From the NCBI GenBank assembly GCA_046757585.1, contig JBHHYR010000133.1, positions 1 through 10,537 of the forward strand: a stretch of DNA of 10,537 nt, written 5' to 3'. The notes under the pieces are model-generated. The model was given only the letters and a program-made list of their open reading frames with translations. It did not search any database and had not been told where the DNA came from. Below, piece by piece: positions 6,982 to 10,537 of the stretch; the first letter of the stretch is position 1, and each line of letters starts with the position of its first letter. Both the position numbers and the translations under genes were made by a program. This DNA comes from JBHHYR01 sp046757585 (lineage in GTDB: Bacteria; Desulfobacterota; Binatia; HRBIN30).

Positions 6982-7665
6982 CTATCGGGCGGCGCGCATG
7001 GCGCGCGGGTCTGCCATCCCCACGGGTTTGGCCGCTTGCGTCCCAGCAGCGTGGAACGCGGGCCCGCAGAGGAGGCAGCGCTCGACGATGTCCACCACGT
7101 GGCGCCTCACCCGCTCCACGCTCGCCGCACTCCACGGGTCACTCAGCCAGGTGGGCGCCAGAACCGGCGCCGACGTGAAGAAAAAGGCCACCATCCCCAC
7201 GACCGCCAGCACCAGCGCCAGCGGATCGATGGGTGCGAAGACCTTCGCCTGCTGTCCCTCGGCGACAAAGGCAGCCACGAAGCGCAGCAAGCGTTCCGCG
7301 TCGGCCGTCTGGTACCCCGCCGGCGCGTCGCCCAGGGACTGGCGTAGGAGAATCTTCGTGCGCTCGGGATGCGCTGCCACCATCTCGACGTACGCGGACA
7401 CCAAGGAGCGGACCTTCTCCAGCGGGCTTCCGGCCGCCCCGAGCACCGCCCTGATAGTCTGCTCGGTTTGCCCGAATCCTTCTTCCACGACGCTACGGTA
7501 TAGCTGTTCCTTACTGGGGAAATAATGGAACAGGGACGCCTTCTGGATGCCCACACGGCGCGCGATGTCATGCAGTCGGGTCCCGTGATAGCCGCAATCG
7601 CCTAGGGACGATTCCGCCACATCGAGGATGCGTTCCCGCGTCCCGCGCTCGCCAGGGTTTCGCAT
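6982..7665 (-). CDS. TetR/AcrR-family transcriptional regulator
   Basis: A 227-residue regulator. The N-terminal DNA-binding domain (about residues 9-56) is typical: TRERILDVAESSLGDCGY, then the helix-turn-helix TRLHDIARRVGIQKASLFHY, followed by FPSKEQLY. The rest is the helical ligand-binding and dimerisation part (VRSLVSAYVEMVAAHPERTK, then FAPIDPLALVLAVVGMVAFFF). It is the first gene of the operon: its stop lies 9 bases before the cytochrome b ATG. A strong inverted repeat sits 10-31 bases before its start codon, fitting autorepression of the whole operon. The ligand is unknown, but this arrangement suggests the oxidoreductase is induced by its substrate or a product. Codon 1 lacks a strong ribosome binding site. 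Confidence 0.93.
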   Translation of the reverse strand: MRNPGERGTRERILDVAESSLGDCGYHGTRLHDIARRVGIQKASLFHYFPSKEQLYRSVVEEGFGQTEQTIRAVLGAAGSPLEKVRSLVSAYVEMVAAHPERTKILLRQSLGDAPAGYQTADAERLLRFVAAFVAEGQQAKVFAPIDPLALVLAVVGMVAFFFTSAPVLAPTWLSDPWSAASVERVRRHVVDIVERCLLCGPAFHAAGTQAAKPVGMADPRAMRAAR

Positions 7666-7674
7666 GGACGGACT

Positions 7675-7696
7675 CTACCGAACGGTCGGACGGTAG
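7675..7696. promoter_or_regulatory. Probable TetR operator
   Basis: Outer arms CTACCG and CGGTAG flank an inner near-palindrome, CCGA-ACGG-TCGG (7678-7689). This has the size and symmetry of operators bound by TetR/AcrR proteins. It lies 10 bases before the tetR start codon, where bound protein would block the start of transcription or early elongation. That it is the operator is inferred from position and symmetry only. Confidence 0.55.
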
Positions 7697-7698
7697 GT

Positions 7699-7712
7699 AT
7701 GACAATGGTCAT
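7699..7712. promoter_or_regulatory. Second small dyad near the tetR start
   Basis: ATGAC-AATG-GTCAT, 5-bp arms with a 4-base centre, 2 bases beyond the probable operator. It may be a second regulator site or part of the promoter; a perfect GCTGATCAGC palindrome also lies at 7720-7729. Function not shown. Confidence 0.3.
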
Positions 7713-7774
7713 GCTCTGGGCTGATCAGCGGCGCCCCCTCGGGCAATCAGAGGATCACCCATACGCAGCTGGGG

Positions 7775-7797
7775 CATTTACCCCGGCCGGGTAAATG
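7775..7797. promoter_or_regulatory. Strong 9-bp-arm inverted repeat in the divergent intergenic region
   Basis: CATTTACCC and GGGTAAATG are perfect 9-bp arms around the 5-base centre CGGCC. The repeat lies 110 bases from the tetR start and about 72 bases before the first plus-strand start. A TACTAT (7798-7803) follows at once and could be a plus-strand -10 element, placing the dyad over its -35 region. No T-run follows on either strand, so an operator is more likely than a terminator. Confidence 0.5.
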
Positions 7798-7868
7798 TAC
7801 TATTCCCCTGCTGCTAGAACACGGAGAGTACTTTGGTCATTCGAGATCGCCGTTTCAGCGGAGTGCCG

Positions 7869-7994
7869 ATGTGGCTGTGCGCGGGCTGCCGCGTGTTCAC
7901 GCCATCGCCCGGCACGGCAGGGGGCAGGGGAGTGCACTGCCAGACGCCAGCGGGTGCCACGTGTTGTGCCCTGAGTACCCGTCGGGTGCCATGA
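7869..7994 (+). CDS. Possible small Cys-rich ORF (41 aa) coupled to the next gene
   Basis: An ATG at 7869 preceded by GGAG at a 5-base gap opens a 41-residue frame starting MWLCAGC, with five Cys in all. Its TGA overlaps the ATG of the secreted hypothetical protein as ATGA, which is typical of translational coupling. There is no recognisable domain and no clear signal peptide, so it may be only a leader that delivers ribosomes to the next gene, or chance. A competing reading is a GTG start at 7871 that extends the downstream protein by 40 residues, but that would bury its signal peptide. Confidence 0.3.
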   Translation: MWLCAGCRVFTPSPGTAGGRGVHCQTPAGATCCALSTRRVP

Positions 7995-8440
7995 CCCCGC
8001 GTGCTACCGCGTCTGTCGTCCTCGTAACAATCCTGCTGGCCCCGGGGCTGCTGCAGGCACGTTGGAACGGCGTCGAGGACAGCAAGTCGCCCGCAGAGCT
8101 GGAAGCGATGAGCACCGACGAGCTGTTTCACGAAGGGTTCGACGTGTGCGTCAGCCGTGCCCTGCTCCAGGGCCCGCTGGATAAAACCGGGCAGCCCACC
8201 AACCCGCCGCCGGCGGCTGCCGGCGCCTACCTCGACAGGATTGGGCACGTGGCCAGCGAGCGGAACGGCGGCACCGTGCCAGCTTGGATGAAGGAGCTGG
8301 CAGCCGCCCACACCGCCAAGCGATGCCAGCACGCGTTCCGCCTGTTTCTCGAGGCCAAGGTACCGAAGAAGCGGCCCGCCCCCGAGCCGAAGCACGGGTC
8401 CCGGGCGACACAGCTCCCTCCATGGCTAGCGCCGCGTTGA
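7991..8440 (+). CDS. Secreted hypothetical protein
   Basis: A protein of 149 residues, family not recognised. From the ATG at 7991 it opens with a good signal peptide: basic MTPR, a hydrophobic core ASVVLVTILLAPGLL and a cleavage site around LQA. The mature part is mostly helical and charged, with two Cys (in DVCVSRA and KRCQHAF) that could form a disulfide, a Pro-rich linker (QPTNPPPAAAG) and a Pro/Lys-rich tail. The start is chosen because it places the signal peptide at the N-terminus and because its ATG overlaps the stop of an upstream small ORF. It is divergent from the tetR operon across a dyad-rich intergenic region, so the same regulator could control both; this is inferred from layout only. 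Confidence 0.6.
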   Translation: MTPRATASVVLVTILLAPGLLQARWNGVEDSKSPAELEAMSTDELFHEGFDVCVSRALLQGPLDKTGQPTNPPPAAAGAYLDRIGHVASERNGGTVPAWMKELAAAHTAKRCQHAFRLFLEAKVPKKRPAPEPKHGSRATQLPPWLAPR

Positions 8441-8487
8441 ACTGCGGCGATACGTTCGCACCGCTTGCCGTCGCACCAGCTCGGAAG

Positions 8488-8572
8488 TGCCGGGGACGGG
8501 ACTCGAACCCGTACGGGGGAAACCCCCACAGGATTTTAAGTCCTGTGTGTCTGCCAGTTCCACCACCCCGGC
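8488..8572 (-). tRNA. tRNA-Leu(UAA)
   Basis: An 85-nt tRNA on the minus strand. The acceptor stem is GCCGGGG paired with CCCCGGC, with an A discriminator at 8488 and no encoded CCA. The anticodon stem CAGGA/TCCTG holds the loop CTTAAAA, giving anticodon UAA at 8538-8536. The long variable arm GGGGG-TTT-CCCCC marks a class II (Leu) tRNA, and the T arm is ACGGG-TTCGAGT-CCCGT. Confidence 0.97.
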
Positions 8573-8902
8573 GTGCACCGCAAGGCGAGGGCCGCGACCC
8601 CGAACGCGCTTCGCTCCGCTTGGACGGATTCCGGATGGGCTGTCCGGTTGTGCGTCTTTCCGCCTCTGCTCACTTTCGCTCGATCCCGGTGGCATCGAAG
8701 CACGTATCACACAACTTCCTCTCGTTCTAGCGTCGACAGGAGCCAGCCCCTTACTTGGCAACGAAGGAACGGCGTCAACGCCAATGATTTGGGCTGATTG
8801 TGGAGGTCTGACCCGATTCTCCGCCAGCGCGCCCACCGTAACGCCAAGAGCGCCTGCTACTTCGCCCTCACCAACAGAGAGAATCCACAGGGGGGCCTCG
8901 GA
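8573..8902. other. Non-coding stretch upstream of tRNA-Leu
   Basis: No convincing gene here. Open frames that cross it run through the tRNA in frames that give its well-known spurious peptide, or have no domain. It should hold the tRNA promoter on the minus strand, but I could not pick one out with confidence. Confidence 0.5.
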
Positions 8903-8998
8903 CTCTGTGCGGGGAACGGGATAACGGAGCAGGGCGAGCAATGCGATGACGGCAACCGATTCAGCGTCGATGGCTTGCGCACTGGTTTCTTGCGATAA
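8903..8998 (+). pseudogene. Relic of a Cys-rich repeat protein (myxococcal CGNG..E..EQCDDGN type)
   Basis: The frame reads LCAGNGITEQGEQCDDGN and then FSVDG, a clear match to one copy of the disulfide-rich repeat found in surface or secreted proteins of Myxococcota and related groups (consensus CGNGxxExGEQCDDGNxxxGDGC). After GDG the frame is wrong. Removing one T from the GGCTTGCGC run restores Asp-Gly-Cys...Cys, so a one-base insertion broke it. Nothing else of the parent protein is visible on either side. The stretch from 8999 to 9111 shows no gene. Confidence 0.6.
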
Positions 8999-9111
8999 CC
9001 GCTCATCTTGATTTTGACGGCGCGACGGTAGCCGCGCGAGCGACCTTGGGGCAAGACGAGCAACGCGACGTCTTGGTGCAGTTGCTCGAGGCGTTGTGTC
9101 TGATACGCAGG

Positions 9112-9561
9112 CTACGCATCATTGAGGAATTGATCGGGGGTAACGACGGGAACCGCAGTTCTACCCTCAAAGTCCCTTCGATTCCACGTCACCAACACCT
9201 CCGCTGCGTAGCGATCGGCCTCGCGCGCGAGTACGGCGTCGCCGAAGGACATTCGGCGCGCGATGTACCGCGTGAGATCGTCGGACCAGCTCGCGAGCCA
9301 ATCGGTCGCGTTCCCGTCCCCGGACCCAAACGGGTTGAGGACGCGCAGCGGATACACCGCCGTGAAGTCGTGCAGCCAGCGCTCACTCTCCGCGGGGGAG
9401 AGGCGAAACGACGCGGCGCCGCAGATCTCGAGAAGCGTCATCAGCGGCAGCGCTCCCGGCATGTCGGGCAGCTTTTCGAGGAAACGCCGCGTTGCCGGGA
9501 AGAGGGCGTCGCGCCGGAAAAAGCGATCAATGATGAACAGGTTGCTATCGAGAAAGACCAC
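9112..9561 (-). CDS. PIN-domain ribonuclease toxin (VapC family)
   Basis: A 149-residue protein from a GTG start. The acidic residues that bind the catalytic metal in PIN nucleases are present: Asp5 in VFLDSNLFI, Glu45 in TLLEICGA and Asp108 in SFGDAVLARE; a fourth acidic site is likely at Asp130 in TWNRRDF. It ends in the usual VPVVTPDQFL strand and helix. The predicted activity is Mg-dependent cleavage of RNA in the cytoplasm, as for VapC toxins. It lies directly downstream of a Phd-type antitoxin gene on the same strand, the standard layout of a toxin-antitoxin operon. The toxin frame is intact, while the partner's seems damaged, so it is open whether the pair still works. Confidence 0.85.
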   Translation of the reverse strand: MVFLDSNLFIIDRFFRRDALFPATRRFLEKLPDMPGALPLMTLLEICGAASFRLSPAESERWLHDFTAVYPLRVLNPFGSGDGNATDWLASWSDDLTRYIARRMSFGDAVLAREADRYAAEVLVTWNRRDFEGRTAVPVVTPDQFLNDA

Positions 9562-9573
9562 ACCGGTCGCCCT

Positions 9574-9888
9574 TCAGCGCACGGTCCATTTCCCGCCAGT
9601 CCTTGTATGACAGCGTGCGCACGATTTTCCGTGAAATGCGCGCGAACTCGCGCCGGCGTGCTGCGACCGAGGCGCGGCGCAGAGCCGGTGCACGGGCCTC
9701 AATCTGTCGTTGCAATTCTGGTATATGGATTCCCGGGTAGCGGCCCGCACTCGCGACGCGGGTTCGATGGTCGCGATGGCGCGGCCCCGCTTCGTCACCG
9801 TAACGCGCTCGCCGGCCTCGACGCGTCGCAAAATCGCGGTCGTCTGGTTCTTCAATTCACGGACACTCACTTCCCCGCTAGACTCCAT
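9574..9888 (-). CDS. Phd/YefM-type antitoxin, C-terminal part probably frameshifted
   Basis: The frame from ATG 9888 gives 104 residues. The first 43 are a classic Phd/YefM DNA-binding domain: VSVRELKNQTTAILRRVEAG, ERVTVTKRGRAIATIEP. After about residue 44 the frame becomes rich in Arg, Cys, His and Ser and looks non-native. A different frame on the same strand, from about 9757 to a stop at 9545, instead gives a helical, charged tail (PELQRQIEARAPALRRA, later LSYKDWREMDRALKG) and overlaps the toxin start, as real antitoxin genes do. I infer a single-base-type frameshift near 9757-9730. The antitoxin would normally bind and block the toxin and repress the operon. The ATG has no clear ribosome binding site. 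Confidence 0.65.
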   Translation of the reverse strand: MESSGEVSVRELKNQTTAILRRVEAGERVTVTKRGRAIATIEPASRVRAATRESIYQNCNDRLRPVHRLCAAPRSQHAGASSRAFHGKSCARCHTRTGGKWTVR

Positions 9889-9889
9889 A

Positions 9890-9907
9890 TGGCCACTAAT
9901 GTAGCCA
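9890..9907. promoter_or_regulatory. Possible operator of the toxin-antitoxin operon
   Basis: TGGCTACATTAGTGGCCA on the minus strand is an 18-bp imperfect dyad (TGGC/GCCA outer arms, AC/GT inner pairs) lying one base before the antitoxin ATG. Phd-type antitoxins repress their own promoters through such sites. Function is inferred. Confidence 0.35.
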
Positions 9908-9937
9908 CATGCCGCGCGGCCGGCAAGCAAGAGCAAT

Positions 9938-10054
9938 AGCCGCAGGGAGCCGTTGCGAATCGGCTTGGCAACGCCGGCACTCAACCCGACGCATGGTGTA
10001 GACCAGAACGAGCGGAATTCCCCAGAGCGGGACGTACGGGAAGCGCCGCCCGGC
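9938..10054 (-). pseudogene. Scrap of an ISL3-family transposase N-terminus
   Basis: The minus-strand frame reads AGRRFPYVPLWGIPLVLVY, then TMRRVECRRCQADSQRLPAA. This resembles the N-terminal zinc-ribbon region of ISL3 transposases (xYVPLW-IPVxLxYxxRRVxCPxCGVxVERxPWA). Only about 39 residues remain; the catalytic DDE domain and terminal inverted repeats are not seen. It lies between the antitoxin and the broken hipA, on the opposite strand to hipA, and marks an old insertion that probably helped to break up this region. Matched from memory of the family, so moderately sure. Confidence 0.5.
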
Positions 10055-10067
10055 CGTCGAGCCCGCG

Positions 10068-10537
10068 AAGAACCTCGCGGCGCTCGATCTGCTGGTGGCC
10101 TGGCATGGTGTCCCCATCGGCCATCTGGCTCACGACGGCTTTGAATGGCGATGCAAGCCGGTGGCCCACCTCTCATCCGGCAGACAACGCCAGGAAAGCT
10201 GCAAAGACAGGCGAATGCTGGCGCTTGAAGATCTCTGCTCCGTGCTCGGCCTGTCCACCGATGCGAAGTACAGCGGGACGATGGAGCGCGTCGCCAGGGC
10301 GGTCCGGCCGCTGTCGACGGCGCCGGAAGAAGACCTTGTCATTATCCTCAGGCGCACCCTGTTCGCCTGGCTGATCGCGGATGGCGACATGCACCTGAAG
10401 AACATGGCGCTGCTGAAGATTGCCGAGCCTGGGGACGAGAAGTTCCGCAGCGCCCGCATGGCGCCGCTCTATGACGCGGTCACGACCCGCGTGTTTCCGC
10501 GCCTTGAGAAGGATCGTTTGGCGCTGACGCTTAACAG
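10068..10537 (+). pseudogene. hipA: HipA-type Ser/Thr kinase with large internal deletion (cut by window edge)
   Basis: One plus-strand frame, open from 10002 to the right edge, joins two distant parts of HipA. Residues encoded at about 10083-10150 (LDLLVAWHGVPIGHLAHDG) match the HipA N-terminus. From about 10209 (RRMLALEDLCSVLGLSTDAK) it continues as the C-terminal kinase lobe, with the catalytic loop GDMHLKN at 10383-10403 and the metal-binding Asp of PLYDAVTTRVFP at 10473. The roughly 200-250 residues between, including the ATP-binding loop, are missing; the join near 10150-10208 kept the frame. There is no good ATG at the N-terminus. HipA is a toxin kinase that phosphorylates a tRNA synthetase, but this copy should be inactive. 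No hipB-like gene is seen upstream. Confidence 0.7.

Noticed and set aside
8431..8448. GCCGC/GCGGC hairpin at the end of the secreted hypothetical gene as terminator
   Set aside because: Only a 5-bp stem overlapping the stop codon, with no T-run on either strand.
8488..8572. tRNA-Leu as attachment site of an island covering 8573-10537
   Set aside because: Integration normally occurs at the tRNA 3' end, which here faces the other way (towards 8488 and lower). No repeat of the tRNA end and no integrase gene was seen.
8426..8941. Long minus-strand open frame (171 codons) and a plus-strand one (8487-8924) over the tRNA
   Set aside because: Both read through tRNA-Leu; the peptide VVELADTQDLKSCGG is the well-known translation of a tRNA-Leu gene and not a protein.
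9574..9650. A CARCH heme-like motif in the antitoxin frame
   Set aside because: It lies in the part judged out of frame, has no signal peptide, and is a chance CxxCH.
9046..9939. Plus-strand open frame of 297 codons
   Set aside because: Covers the PIN toxin and antitoxin on the opposite strand; no domain and no true start. Its first part (LGQDEQRDVLVQLLEAL) faintly recalls the end of a cytochrome domain, but that is too weak to claim.

Overview
The window looks like bacterial chromosome of high GC content (roughly mid-60s percent by eye). The host is Gram-negative in type: there is a secreted multiheme cytochrome c and a membrane cytochrome b. A broken copy of the Cys-rich repeat common in Myxococcota and other former deltaproteobacterial or Binatota-like lineages hints at that part of the tree, but the taxon is not settled from this sequence.

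Region A (1-2337, minus strand) holds a translationally coupled pair, a small four-helix membrane protein followed by a secreted pentaheme cytochrome c, then the first 95 codons of a thiamine-diphosphate enzyme that runs off the left edge. A lone hotdog-fold thioesterase (2418-2816) reads the other way and splits this block from the next.

Region B (3008-7665, minus strand) is a tightly packed six-gene operon, read from high to low coordinates: TetR regulator, four-helix cytochrome b, ethylbenzene-dehydrogenase-type heme gamma subunit, four-cluster iron-sulfur beta subunit, NarJ/TorD-like chaperone, MoaA. Stops and starts overlap or lie a few bases apart. This is the electron-transfer and maturation set of a type II DMSO-reductase-family molybdoenzyme (relatives: EbdABCD, DdhABCD, SerABCD, pNarGH), but the molybdopterin alpha subunit is absent from the window. 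A plausible electron path is alpha (elsewhere) - beta FeS - gamma heme b and/or membrane cytochrome b - quinone or the pentaheme cytochrome c of region A. MoaA supports molybdenum cofactor supply. The substrate cannot be read from this window. The leader in front of tetR is rich in inverted repeats, including a likely TetR operator next to the start codon.

Region C (7666-8572) has the dyad-rich intergenic region, a possible small Cys-rich ORF overlapping a secreted hypothetical protein (plus strand), and tRNA-Leu(UAA) on the minus strand.

Region D (8573-10537) is a gene graveyard: a frameshifted Cys-rich repeat relic, a PIN-domain toxin with a Phd-type antitoxin whose C-terminal half seems frameshifted, an ISL3-type transposase scrap, and a HipA kinase gene with an internal in-frame deletion running off the right edge.
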